DNA of 64,000 bases from Gremmenia infestans (lineage: Eukaryota; Ascomycota; Leotiomycetes; Helotiales; Hamatocanthoscyphaceae): assembly GCA_032629725.1 (NCBI GenBank), contig JAFEVB010000006.1, positions 1-64,000 of the forward strand, written 5' to 3'. The position numbers were made by a program, and so were the translations under genes. The notes beneath the pieces were generated by a model that saw only the letters and a list, made by a program, of their open reading frames with translations, was not told the origin of the DNA and did no database searches. Positions within the stretch are counted from its first letter, which is position 1; each line of letters starts with the position of its first letter. Below are positions 9,926 to 21,393 of this stretch, piece by piece.

Positions 9926-12336
9926 ATGGACACCATTTCACGCCCTAGTTTGCCTCAACTGGCCTGTGAATCATGCCGAAGGTAGGTAGATTTCCATCCC
10001 ATTTGAGTTGCCATGCTTACCCCCATCGGTAGACGTAAGTCGAAGTGGTACGTTCGAGAGACCAGCGCGGGATCCAGAAATCAAGACGACTTCTAACACA
10101 CTGCTTCAGTGATAAGAAACAGCCACGATGCGGTACTTGTGCGCGCCTCTCGCAGCAGTGCGTCTTCCCCGTCGAACGTCTCAAGCCGGGGCCTAAAGAT
10201 GGTATGTACGTAGTAGTTCCTTGCTGCTTCCTTAAGGGGTTTCGACGCGTTGAATGCAAACCTGATGTCGTGTTAAACGGTTAGGGCCTGGGAGGAGTCA
10301 AAGGCGACCCTCCACCGACGTGGACTGGCTTTCAGAGCAAGCGGAAAATCTCGATGAGCTTTTTGGGGCCGAGACTTCCAGAAATCATCTTACCAGCAAC
10401 CAGCCACTCCCTCCTTTGGATGATTTTGAAATGAGAACCCCGCAGTATTTTTTGCCTCAATCTGGACACTTAGAGACTGCTGGCGACTATTGGGAGACGA
10501 CGACAGCTTATATGGGCTCGCCTGCCTCTTGGTCTCCCCAAATCTTCTATCCGCTGGATTCCCACGAATCGAGCAATAGCCGTGCTGCAGGGTTGAGTGC
10601 GCTGGTCCATCCGGTACATGAGAACCTGAGAACCCTGGAAGTTGGTAGAATGGAGACGGTCGGTCTGAGAACTCCCAATTTCGATCGACTGCTTCATCAA
10701 ATAAGCATTGAGATGAAGATCTCATCGGCTACACTTTTACATCTGTGAGTCTTCTCGGAATTGAGGAAAGGTTGGATTGGATGTGTGCATGCTGGCGGGT
10801 CAATTGAAGGCCCTCGAATGTTCGCTAATTGGTGAAAATGGCAGGATTGATGTTTACCTGTCCCACGTCATGGTCTTATCGCTATTCCACAAGCCGTCCT
10901 TCAAGGACAAACTTAATTCCATACAGCAGCCTCTCCATCTGAAAGCGCTGTTGGCATCAGTATCTTCATATGCTGCGCGAATCGAGCAACAGAGATGGCC
11001 TCCAGGCCACAGCGCGAGTCGATGGCACGAGTATCATGGTACAAGTGAACTAGGAGACATAGAGCCCCCAGAGCCCCCAGATGCACAAAAGTTGCACAGT
11101 CTTGCAATCCGGCTATTCGCTGAGGCTATGAGACAGTATGAAGATGACACACCACCCCTTTGCCTTTTGCAAGCTTGCATAATCAACACTTCATATTCCA
11201 TGACACACGGCGTGTACGGAAAGGCATGGAGATCCCTTGGTCTATGCATTCAGCTAGCATATGAATTGAATTTACATTTGATAGACTTCGAACTCTATCC
11301 GGCTGGACTGGAAAAGGAGCCACCTGACCTCTGTCAGTGGTCCCAGGATGAAGAAGCGCGGCGAGCTTGGTGGGCCATATGGGAGATGGACTCCTATTCC
11401 AGCTCCATTCGACGGTGCCCGGGAAGCTTAAGAAACAGTGAAGTCCAGACCCTCCTGCCCGTCTCAGACGATGCGTGGTTCCAAAACCGCCACCAGAACA
11501 GCGTATTTTTGAGCTCAAATATCTTCAACCTGATAAGCGCAATGCAGAAACTGGGAAATGAAAGTCCGCTCGGCTGGCTGATTATAGCTATTGCACTCAT
11601 GCGGGATGCCCAATCCCAATCCGAATACAAAGGGGCTCTATGGCTAGCCAACAAGGACAAATACTTTGCCTTCACCAAAGGGACTAGTCAAAAGACGCTG
11701 GATGCAAGACAAACCACGCAGACGCCCGTAGAAGTCGTGAACCTGATCAAGAACCTGCAGTGCCTTAAAATGGCCCTCCCCGAATCGCTGAAGCTCCCCA
11801 ACGGCTCCTTGACATTCACATCACCACAGCCATGCTCGATGCGTCACCTGCGACAGCAGCATTCGGCCATCTACAACATTGCCATGATGATAGAAATGGC
11901 GCGGTACATGGCTCATCACTTCCTAGCTATTCAAGAAGTCGAGGCCGGTCTGGCACTCCACAACGACCAGATCCAGACCTCGCCGATAAACCCGCGACTT
12001 CCATACCCTACGGCCGGCGGAGGAGGGCTACTCGGCGTACAAAGCTGCATCGATGCAGCGGACAACATCGTCGACATCGTCTCCCGCAGCTCTGAAGAAC
12101 AGGTACTCTACACGAATTCCTTCAACATCAACGTGATTGCGTTGGCCGCGTCAGTTAAACTTGTGCAGAAGACTTTCGACTCTTCACAGTTGGATCAAGA
12201 CGTCGTCCAGACCAAGGTGGAAGTTCTACGCGATACAATGCGGAAGTCGGTGGAGGTTTGGGATGCGCCGCAAGCACTGCTCAAGAATCTTGATTTTCTG
12301 GGGGAGAGAGTCGCCAGTGGCCATCTGTTCGACTGA
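9926..12336 (+). CDS. Zn2Cys6 transcription factor with fungal-specific regulatory domain
   Basis: Five exons by splice reading: 9926-9981, 10033-10047, 10110-10201, 10285-10744 and 10845-12336. The sum is 2115 nt, giving 704 residues plus stop. All introns are GT-AG (51, 62, 83 and 100 bp); intron 2 has a CTAAC branch site. Only this splicing assembles the binuclear zinc cluster: Cys at 14, 17, 24, 31, 34 and 41 (C-x2-C-x6-C-x6-C-x2-C-x6-C) with the basic CESCRRRKSKC core. A short linker KPGPKDGPGRSQRRP follows. The middle homology (fungal_trans) domain is recognisable in exon 5 by EARRAWWAIWEMDSYSSS, then a P-G element and LLPVSDDAW. The protein should act in the nucleus on CGG-type sites and is the likely local regulator of the monooxygenase and membrane-protein genes. 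Exon 2 is only 15 nt and encodes part of the zinc cluster. The last intron boundary is the least certain. Confidence 0.87.
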
Positions 12337-12573
12337 TAGGGAGACTGGACGGCGGGGAGGCCTGTCTCACGAGAACTTCAGGACGTGTGATATCTGTCAA
12401 TATCTTATAAACATTCTTCGGCATTTCAAGCGTTATTTAGTAAGAATTCGTAGCATAGGTAGCTATTTTAAGACTGATGTTTTAATTAATGCTTTTGATG
12501 GTTTATTTACACGTTGGCACAAGCCCTGTGAATTGACTAAAGACGCGCCCGAGTAGCTATCACATAGCATAAT
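12337..12573. other. Short intergenic region between convergent genes
   Basis: 237 bp between two stop codons; becomes AT-rich after about 12400. It should hold both 3' ends. No further feature is supported. Confidence 0.6.
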
Positions 12574-13500
12574 TCACGCTGCACGTGGAAGCTCTAGATC
12601 TACTATCCACGGAGAGTTTCTCGGATTATAATTCAAGTCCATAATAGCAGCATTCACCATCATGGTCTCCTTCCCAAACTTAATAGGCCAGTTAGAGGAG
12701 TCGGGATAAACACTAGGCTGCGGGCTACGAGCTTCGATGGCATCCGCTCCAATCTTCTCCCTATCATCTTTCCATGTTACTATTGTCGCACCATATGCCT
12801 CGTGAATGTGTCCAAAGCAGTGGAGGAGAGGTCTGGCGCGGCTGACCGCTCGAAGCAAGGCGTGACATCCTACGGTGGTGCCAGGAGGGCTGGCGACCCA
12901 GTCGAGGATGTCTTCCGGAGGTCCATGTGTCATCATGATATCGATCCCTGGAAAGTCGGGAACGGGGTTGACGGTAATATTCTTTACGAGGGGGGCAGAT
13001 TGGTGTAGTAGGTTAAATCGGTCTTCATCCCGCTCATAAGGAAAAGCCCAGCCACAGAATTCTGGCTGGTATGGCGAGGCGTAGACGGTGCACTTGGCCC
13101 CGCTGGTAAGAGTAAAGGTATGCAGTCCCTCCTCGAGATATGTGACTCCTGCCTCCTTTGCTAATGCCCCTTTCATAATTTCAATTCCCTTCTCATGCTC
13201 TGCATAGTCTTCAGGGTCTTCCGGATCGCAACCCTTGGTATACCAATAGGGACCGTCGAGGGAGAGATCGTGATTGCCTGCAATGACTAGCTTGAGTTCG
13301 GCATTGATACAGCTAAGCATTCTGATGGCGTCCTGATATGCCTTCAATCCACCTCGCTCTGTGAGGTCGCCACAGTGGAGGATGATATCGCCTTTAGGCA
13401 GTGGTTGCTTGAAGGTGCCTCGGACCTTTTCAGCATCGCCGAATTGAAAGCAATGCGTATCAGATATAATCATGACCTTGGTCGTAATTGTTCCTGCCAT
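12574..13500 (-). CDS. Calcineurin-like metallophosphoesterase (MPPED-like)
   Basis: Single exon, 308 residues, reverse strand. The five metal-binding motifs are all present and in order: SDTH (13-16), GDLTERGG (44-51), GNHD (75-78), MTHGPPEDILDW (190-201) and GHIHEAYG (230-237). The family binds two metal ions and hydrolyses phosphoesters. The GDLTERGG and THGPPxDILD forms resemble the MPPED1/MPPED2 (UPF0046-like) branch rather than protein phosphatases. There is no signal peptide or membrane helix, so it is probably cytosolic. It converges on the regulator gene with 237 bp between stops. Proteins of this branch are common in fungi outside clusters, so it may be a bystander at the island edge; the physiological substrate cannot be told. 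Confidence 0.93.
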   Translation of the reverse strand: MAGTITTKVMIISDTHCFQFGDAEKVRGTFKQPLPKGDIILHCGDLTERGGLKAYQDAIRMLSCINAELKLVIAGNHDLSLDGPYWYTKGCDPEDPEDYAEHEKGIEIMKGALAKEAGVTYLEEGLHTFTLTSGAKCTVYASPYQPEFCGWAFPYERDEDRFNLLHQSAPLVKNITVNPVPDFPGIDIMMTHGPPEDILDWVASPPGTTVGCHALLRAVSRARPLLHCFGHIHEAYGATIVTWKDDREKIGADAIEARSPQPSVYPDSSNWPIKFGKETMMVNAAIMDLNYNPRNSPWIVDLELPRAA

Positions 13501-14706
13501 GCTAAACGATTTTGATTTGGTGAAGTGTTCGAAGAGAGGTTTTCGATGAGGAAAGGCAACGAGAAAGAATATTTATAGCGACCTATAGATCAAGGAAGGT
13601 AGGAAGGTGGAGCTTGTTTTATTTAGGTACCCGATAACGTCGGCCCGTACGCATCCCGTACTCAGGTAGGTAGAGATTCGGGGGGTGAATCGGGTAGATT
13701 AAATAATAAAAAGAGATAAATATATGGAATACAGTAAACGCGAAAAGTGACTTGCGGTCGCACATAAACCAGTAGCGAAATAAAGTCACTTTTAAAGATC
13801 ACGTTATGCCTACAGGCCGACCTTATCAGGTACCTCAACTCCCCCCACATTTATATAGAGACGGAGGTACCCGGCAAGTCAGAATGTCCGCCGTGCTATG
13901 CATAACTTCAGATCCCTTCCTGTAAGTCGACTTAGTCAAACCTCTTTCTTCCCTATCCTTAACACTCAACTTGCTGTGTACCGATTGAGAGTTTTCCAAA
14001 TGTTCTGATGTGGCTGAAGGGAATTCGGTGCTTTTATTGTGATTATTGTAAACCAACTCTTTAGTGATCTGAAATCAATTTATCTCCCCGCGAGTCTTTT
14101 TGCGTCTAGTACTCGAGTAGGGTTCCTTCCATTTAACCGTCCATGTGATTCAAGATGAATCTGACGACGTTTAAAGTTCTCAAGGCGATTGATATAGCTC
14201 TTAGGTCGTATTCTAGGGTTGCTGTACTGAAAAGGGTGTTTTTTGGAGTATGGTCGATGATCACATTCAACACCATGAAGCAGGTACTGTCAAAAGCGAT
14301 TTTGCGTCTTGAAGATATCGGAAGATCCCACGTGAAAGATATTTCCAGCTCATCTTCTTTTATTTTTTCAAATGGTCAAAGCAACGCAATCTCAAGACAT
14401 GTCAAAAGTTTGCAAATAATCTCAGCGTAGTATTAGCCCATGCCAGTTTTAGAGACCTGGTGGACCAATCATTTGGACTGTCCGGATCGCTTCCGCGTCC
14501 TACTGTATCCCCGCCCCTGCCATTGCAGACCGGAGAATGCGGAGGACCACCAGAGGCACCTAAAGAAAATCGGACTGCTGTCTCTAGGATTTGATACTGC
14601 GGGGTTGGGGTGCGAAACCCAATAAGTAGCTGATCTAGGCGATTAAAGAAACAACGGTTATTTACTAAAACTATACTGTTTTAAATTTTAATTACTCGAT
14701 CCATAC
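13501..14706. other. Right flank of the gene island, no supported gene
   Basis: Begins with the phosphoesterase promoter. Composition stays gene-like (CpA and TpG present) to about 14640, then turns RIPed by about 14700. Two short forward frames (14155-14430 and 14440-14625) have no motif, no convincing start context and no neighbour logic. They are left uncalled, although a decayed small gene is possible. GTACCC and GGTACC words recur (about 13627, 13830 and 13868). Confidence 0.5.
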
Positions 14707-15247
14707 TGTTGGTATCACAGGTGTTAATACGTAATCACTTCTTCTATACTACGTAGTAGACTTAATTCTAGTATTCTAGTTAATATTACTTAGTATTTAT
14801 AGTAGTATTATATATATAAAGAGGTAATGCCTTTTTGCTAACTAAGCTACATAAGATTATATAACTAGAAAGGTTAGAATGCTAGACTATTATTCTAATA
14901 TAGATAGTTCTCTCTTTATAGCTAAATTCCCTTCTACTAATAATATTATATCCTTTACTACTATAGTCTATAATTCTTCTTATCTACTATTATTACTTTA
15001 ATATAGATCTTGCTTTTTAAAAATATATATATTAATATTAATATATAATAACTAAATAAATATATATATTAATATAGTTTATTAATATAGCTTATTAATA
15101 TAGCTAAAGATTAAATTAACTAATTAGAATATGCTAAATGCGTAAAAACTAATAAGTATAATTAATAAGAAATATATTTTAGATCGCTTTAATTTATATA
15201 TCTAAATCGCTCTAAAATCCTCTATAGAAAAAACTAAATATAGTCTA
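14707..15247 (-). repeat. Copia-family LTR (3' LTR of the reverse element)
   Basis: About 541 bp. On the plus strand it starts TGTTGGTATCACAGG at the island border, which is the RIP-spared version of tattagtattatag seen at 63739. Its reverse complement aligns along its length with 61752-62325 and partly with 55241-55478, differing mainly by C/T and G/A. Because the element it belongs to reads leftward (RNase H remnants directly to its right), this is the 3' LTR. The inner edge near 15247 is placed by alignment to the copy at 61752 and is approximate. Confidence 0.75.
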
Positions 15248-15512
15248 GTATAGTTGCTTTATATTTTGCTTTACCTATTCTTCTACTTTAATTATAATAC
15301 TATTTATATTAATAAAAGTCTTTAATAACTTATTAGAATTTATTTTTATTATTATATCTATAGAATTATTCTTTCTATTAATCTATTAAATCTTATATAG
15401 CTTATATCTTTTATAGACTTCTTATAAATCTATAATATTAATTATTAGTTACTTTTTCTTTATTATCTCTAGCTTTATAAGATATTTATAAAAAGAGAAA
15501 AAGTTTATATAA
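15248..15512 (-). pseudogene. Copia polyprotein, 3' end (split piece 1)
   Basis: Reverse-strand translation gives, with many stops, the C-terminal RNase H tail of a Ty1/Copia polyprotein. It parallels the forward copy at about 61500-61720 residue by residue (for example the LEIIK-KQLIINII-like stretch). The homology breaks at 15512 exactly where a Gypsy LTR begins, and resumes at 28694-28698 on the far side of that element. The coding sequence was therefore interrupted by insertion, not lost. Confidence 0.75.
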
Positions 15513-15687
15513 TATTACAGGTAAGTTATATATATATAAAGGCTTAATATAGTATTTAATAAGTTTAATATAAAAGAGAGAAGAATCTTCATCTAGATCC
15601 GAAAAAAAGTAAGCGCTTTCTAGTTAAGGCTTAGTAAGCTAAGTATAGATATAGCTAATACTTTACCTTTAGAGCTTACCTTTTATA
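15513..15687 (-). repeat. 175-bp LTR (3' LTR of the reverse Gypsy element)
   Basis: Same length as 28519-28693 and as the solo LTR at 60846-61020. On the plus strand it starts tattacagg and ends ttttata (ancestrally TG...CA). Confidence 0.9.
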
Positions 15688-16067
15688 TTACCTTTCTTTC
15701 TCTATCTATTTATAGGTAGCAAATAATCTATTAGAAACTAAATAATATAGTAGAAACTATAATAGTAAATAAATCTATATCTATAGATATTATACTACTA
15801 TTTCCTTTATAAACTACCTAGACTTTACTAGATTTTAGATATAGTCTATCTATTTAGTAAAGCTTTTCTACTTTTTACTTTTACTATTATTTTTATTTAA
15901 TTATACTATTTACTCTATAGTATTATAAATCTATATAGTATTATAAATCTGTAAATAATAAAGTAAATAGTTATTAATAAGTAAGTATAAGATTCTTTTT
16001 TTTACTTATTTTTAAACTTTCTTTCTTTATTACTAATACTATTAAAGTAAGTATAATATACTATATA

Positions 16068-16094
16068 AAGTGCTTAAGTGCTTAAGTGCTTAAG
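16068..16094. repeat. Short tandem repeat, 8 bp x 3
   Basis: Three consecutive copies of AAGTGCTT plus a partial fourth inside the RIPed 3' part of the reverse Gypsy element. Confidence 0.85.
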
Positions 16095-19000
16095 ATGCCT
16101 TCTATCTTTTCTATATAAACTTTATATAATACTAATTAAAGTTAAATATCTAATATTATCTACTATATTAGCTATACTTTTTTAAAAGTTAACTATATTA
16201 ACTAAAATATAAATTAAATTCTAATTAGTTTCTATTAGGTTCTACTAATTCTTTATAGTCTAACTAGTTCTATTTCTATATTAAGTACGTCTATAAGCAT
16301 AAAAACTATAAGAACCTATATATATTTATTAGACTTTAATTAAAAAATATTATTAACTAATTAGTTCTTAAATAGCTTATATTACTTATACTATCTAGTT
16401 CTATTCTACTAACGCTTTAGTATAGGTTTTAGTTAGGTTCTACTTCTTTTTAGTTAGCTAATACTTAATATAATACAAATGCTTTTACTAATCTAGGTAA
16501 GATACTTAAGACCTAGAAGGCTTTAAAGCTATTATAAGTAGCCGGTTTTTTTTTATATATTTTTATTAAACTCCGCTTATTTTATATTACTAACTACTAG
16601 TTTCTAGTTCTATTATTTTAAAGATTACTAATATAGTAATAAATATAGTTATCTAATAGAGTTAAATATAAGTTATACTCTACTCTCTATTTATTTTCCG
16701 TTACTAACTATTAGTTAGTACTAGTAGTATTTTTATAATAGTGGTTCTTAGACTATATTATACTAATTTCTAATTCTAGGGTTTTTTCTATAGTCTCTAA
16801 GCTAGTTTCTATTTCTCTTTCTTTTTTTTTCTTTTAAATAATAAATAAAATTTATTACGCTTCTAATTATTCTAACTCCGCTTTTTAACGCCTATACTCT
16901 ATATAAAATTAGACTTTAGCTATTTTTATACCCTTTTTTTTTATTAACTTTTTTTATAATACTTAAGATCTATTATAAGTTTTAGGATCTTTATATTTAA
17001 CTTTAAACTTATTTATAATAGTATTATCTAATAAATTTTCTAAGGGTTCTTATATTAGTTTATAATATTCTAACTATTTTACTAGTACTTCTTTAGCTTT
17101 CCTTTTTCCTTTTACTTTATTCTAAGTATAAAGAATCTTTTCTACCTACTACTTTTTATATATCTTAAATAACTTAGGCTCTAGTTATTTATTATTAGTT
17201 TCCTATTTAAGAAAAGAATTATAGCTTGCTAGATATAATAGATCTATATAAAAAACCAGATAGATATTATTAAGAATCTCTAATAAATAAATAAAGACTA
17301 GTAATAATACTTTATCTACTATATATTTAGTATATTTATAGTCTAGACTTCTTTTTAGATAGCTTATTTAGTAGTTATACAGATCTAGCTATATCTTATC
17401 GCTTTTCTAGTAGATTAAAGCTAGAGTCCTTTTCTTATTAGCGCTTTTCTTTTATTTTTAAGCGGACTTTATTATATTTAATTAATATAAGTTAGTAATT
17501 TATTTTATCTTTTCTATAAATACTTTAGCTTTTTCTACTATAGATAGCTTAGTACTATAGTTAGGCTTTAGTTATAATATAATAGATAATAAAGTCTTAT
17601 ATCTATAAGTTATAAAAAATAAGCTTATTCTAAAGCCTGCTTAGTAATATCTATTTAATACTAATTAAGTAGTAGGAAGCTATCTTTTTTTATCTAATTA
17701 TTTTTAATTAATAAAGTTCTAAAGATATGCTTACACTTTTTAATTTAACCTTTTTAGCTTTCTATTAGTTTATAAATAGTATTTAGAGCTAAGCTTTTAT
17801 TATATACTAGTTAAATAGTAAAAAGTCTTCTAGAATATACTTATCTAGTTTATACTTCTATTACTAATAATTGCCTATAGTATACTATAGTAATATACCT
17901 AGTATTTTATAAACCTTTTAGTATACTTCTTAGCTTTTATACTAGATATTATTTCTAATATAATAGACTTATTTAATTAGTCTTTAATTACCTAAAAGTA
18001 ATAATTATCTTAAGAGTCTAATAGATTAGTTATAAAATCTATAAAGATCTTTTAAAAGAATTAGTTAGAAACTAGTAAAAGCTTTAGAAGTTCGTATTTA
18101 TATTTTTTCTATATTTTATTCCTTTTATAATAGTTATAGTTTCTTAAGAATTATCTTATATATCTTAACTATAGTAGCTAGTAGAAGTTGCATCCTAGTA
18201 TAAATATAGTAGAGTTCTAGTCTAAATGTCTATAGACTAGTAAGTTATAGATAGCTTAAATTAACTTTATTCTTAGAATATTATTTTATTAAGCTATAGA
18301 TTCCTTTATATTATAGTTAGCCTCTATAGATACTAGTGCTTTAGAAACCTATAATTTACTATAATAGTATAAGTAGCTATTTATATTAATACTATAATCG
18401 CCTACTTAAATCTTTAATTTAATTTTACTTAAAAATAATTAAGCTCTACTTTATATTAAGCTAAGAACGATCTAGTATAGTATATTTTTCTACGCTGTTC
18501 TATCCTATAATTTATTTAGCTTTTTATCTTAAAAAAAAACCTAGGTTCTATATAGTCTTAAGCGGGTTCTATATAGTCTTAAGTAGAGTCTATATTAAAC
18601 TATATAGCTAGTAACTAAATAGATATAGTAGCTACTACTACCTTTTCTCTATCTGCTTATTTTAGCTAATTTATTATATAGTCTAGACTTAAGAACCGTC
18701 TAAATCTTAATATCTTATTATCTTTCTTTAGTATATTCTACTTTTTTCTAGATAAAGCATCTAGGACTATAGTTTTAATTCTTAGCTAATAGACTAAAAT
18801 AAACTAGAATCTTAATATAGTCTTATACTATTAAATTTAACGTTCTAATAATTACTTCTTTATTATAAAGTACTTAAGGTTTTTATAGTTTATCTAAATT
18901 ATAAAAAAGCTATATATTTTTAGTTTAGAAGCTTAGAACTTTAAATAGAATATAATAGTAAGCATTTTCTTATTATAAATATTATAATTAATCTTAGACT

Positions 19001-20910
19001 TATTTAACTTCTAAAAGAAAAAGCTAACTAGTCGATAGACTTTATTCTTTTTTTATAAAAAAGCGCTTTCTAATATAAACCTACTATAGTTAGTCTTTAA
19101 GAAAGTCGGAAGTATTAGATTCTAGTAGAAAAGCACTAGTACTTTATAAAACTTATTTTTTAGCGCTTTAAATATAAGCTTCTTTAGTTTTTCTTAAAAA
19201 AATAGCATTTTTTTACTAGTTAATATAGTTAATAGTTCTATTAACTTTAAGTAGTTTAGTATAAATATCTAGTAGTAATTTGCAAAACCTAAAAAACAGC
19301 GCACTTCCTTTTAGGTTTTAGGCAGCTTCTAGTTTTATATAGCTTCTACTTTTACTAGGTTAGGCTCTATGTTTTTTCTATTAGTATAAATAATAAATTC
19401 TAGGTATTTAATCTTTTTTTATATAAATTCGCTTTTCTCTAGATCTAAGAAAAGTTCTCTATTTTAAAGTTTATAAAGTATAATTTATATCTTATAGAAA
19501 TAATCCTCTTTTAAACTACTAGAATAAATAATAATATTATCTATATAAGCTAAGATAAAGTTATTTAACTATTTTTATAATAAACTATTAATATACTACT
19601 AAAAAGTTACTAAAGCTCTAAATAATCTAAACGGATATACTAACTATTTAAAAGAACTAAATCTTATATAAAATGCTATTTTATACTTATAGTTCTTAGC
19701 TATTTAGATTTTATAGAAAGCTAAAATAATATTAACCTTTATAAGCTACTTAGCTTCTATAAAGTTCTATATAGTCTTTAGTATAAAAGGTAAAAGATAC
19801 TAGTCTAGTTTTATAATAGTATTTAATACTTAATAGTTATAATAGAACCTTAATCCTTTTTTAAGTTTCTATATAAAAAATATAAAAGCTACTACTTCTA
19901 AGATACTTAGTTTAATATATCTTTTTTCTAGAAGTTTATTTAATAACTTTCTTAATATAAGTAATTTATTCTTTAATATATTATATAGTAGCCTTTATAA
20001 TAAAGCTATTAGAGATCTATCTAGTTATTTATAAACCTTAATCTTATAGTTAATACTTATTTAATAAAAGGCTAGTATATCTACTATCTATTTAGAAAAT
20101 AGTAGTATTATATTTTAAATCTTTAGAGATAGCTTTTTTTTAAACTATTTTATAAATAACTTTTTTTTAACTTTTAAGATAGCTCTAATATTTTTTAAAG
20201 CAGCGGCGGCTATTATAGTAAAATCGCTATTATTTATATAGTATTTATAATTATATCTTTTTATTATCTATTATTTCGCTTTATTATAATAGAACTATTA
20301 TTTATTAGATGCGGTTTATATTTTATTATATGCTTTTTATAAATTCTTTAAAATTATTAAAAATGCTAGATTTAGTATTATATATATATAAACTATTTAG
20401 CTAAATCTAGTAATATTTATATAAAGTATAATAACTTTTTTAACCTTTAAATTCTATATAGTAAAAAAGGCCTTTTTTATTTTATATTTTTTATTACTAA
20501 TATATATAAGTCTAAGGCTTTTTATAAGGTCTCTATTTATTATAATATAGTATTAGCACCTTTTATTAATAAAAGTAAAAGTTCTAAGAGTTTTCTAAAG
20601 GATTATATCTATATATATAAGATTTCTATTTATAACTCTCTTAATCTCTCTTTATCTCTTTACTAATACTTTTTTTACTTTTAGTTTCTAATTTTAACTA
20701 AGAGCTATTTTTTTTCTAACTTAAAAAAGATAGGCTTTAATATTTTATTATTATCTTCTAATAGCAGTTTAGCTTTAATTATATTAATCTTTACTATTTA
20801 AACTAGTAGAGCGTATAGACACTTATAAATATAGTATTCTAATACTTTATACTAGTAATAGAGTTCTTTTTTTTAGTATCTCTCTTTTTTTATAAAATCT
20901 ACCTATTTAG

Positions 20911-21393
20911 TATTACGAACATAATATATAACTAGGGGACCTTAGGCTTAGTATCTAGCTTTAGATATAGAAGAACCCTTAGAAAAAAGGTTATAGTTTT
21001 ATATATATATTTAGATATATTTATTAGAGAGTAGACCTACTAATATTTAGTTATTATACTATATAATTAGTTATATAATACGATCGACTAGTCGACTAGC
21101 GAGCAGTCGACTAGATTAATAGTAGTCGAGTCGACTATAGTCAACTAGTAGTATAGAGGTTCTATATAAAGCTAGGTTATTACCTATTAGATAGAAGCTT
21201 TATACTTAACTTAAATAGTATTTCCTAATATATACTTATTACTTTATACTTTATAATAAGCTATACTTCTAAGTATAGCAACTAGTAATCTATTAATAGA
21301 TACTAATATTAACCTAATAATAACCTAGATCTAGAGATCTAACTTAAGTTATAAGACTTACTCTAGTATTATATAAGCTAGGCGATCGTTATA
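20911..21393 (+). repeat. 5' LTR, 483 bp
   Basis: Paired with 26998-27480; identical length, differing mostly by C/T and G/A. Contains clustered CGACTAG/GTCGACT words at about 21080-21150. Confidence 0.92.

Noticed and set aside
14155..14625. Two short forward frames at the right edge of the island
   Set aside because: No domain, low-complexity Ser stretch, no neighbouring logic; a decayed gene is possible but not supportable.
20911..20930. First placement of the inner Gypsy LTR start at 20921
   Set aside because: Comparison of the two LTRs showed matching bases ten positions further out; only 20911 gives equal 483-bp LTRs and a perfect TTTAG duplication.
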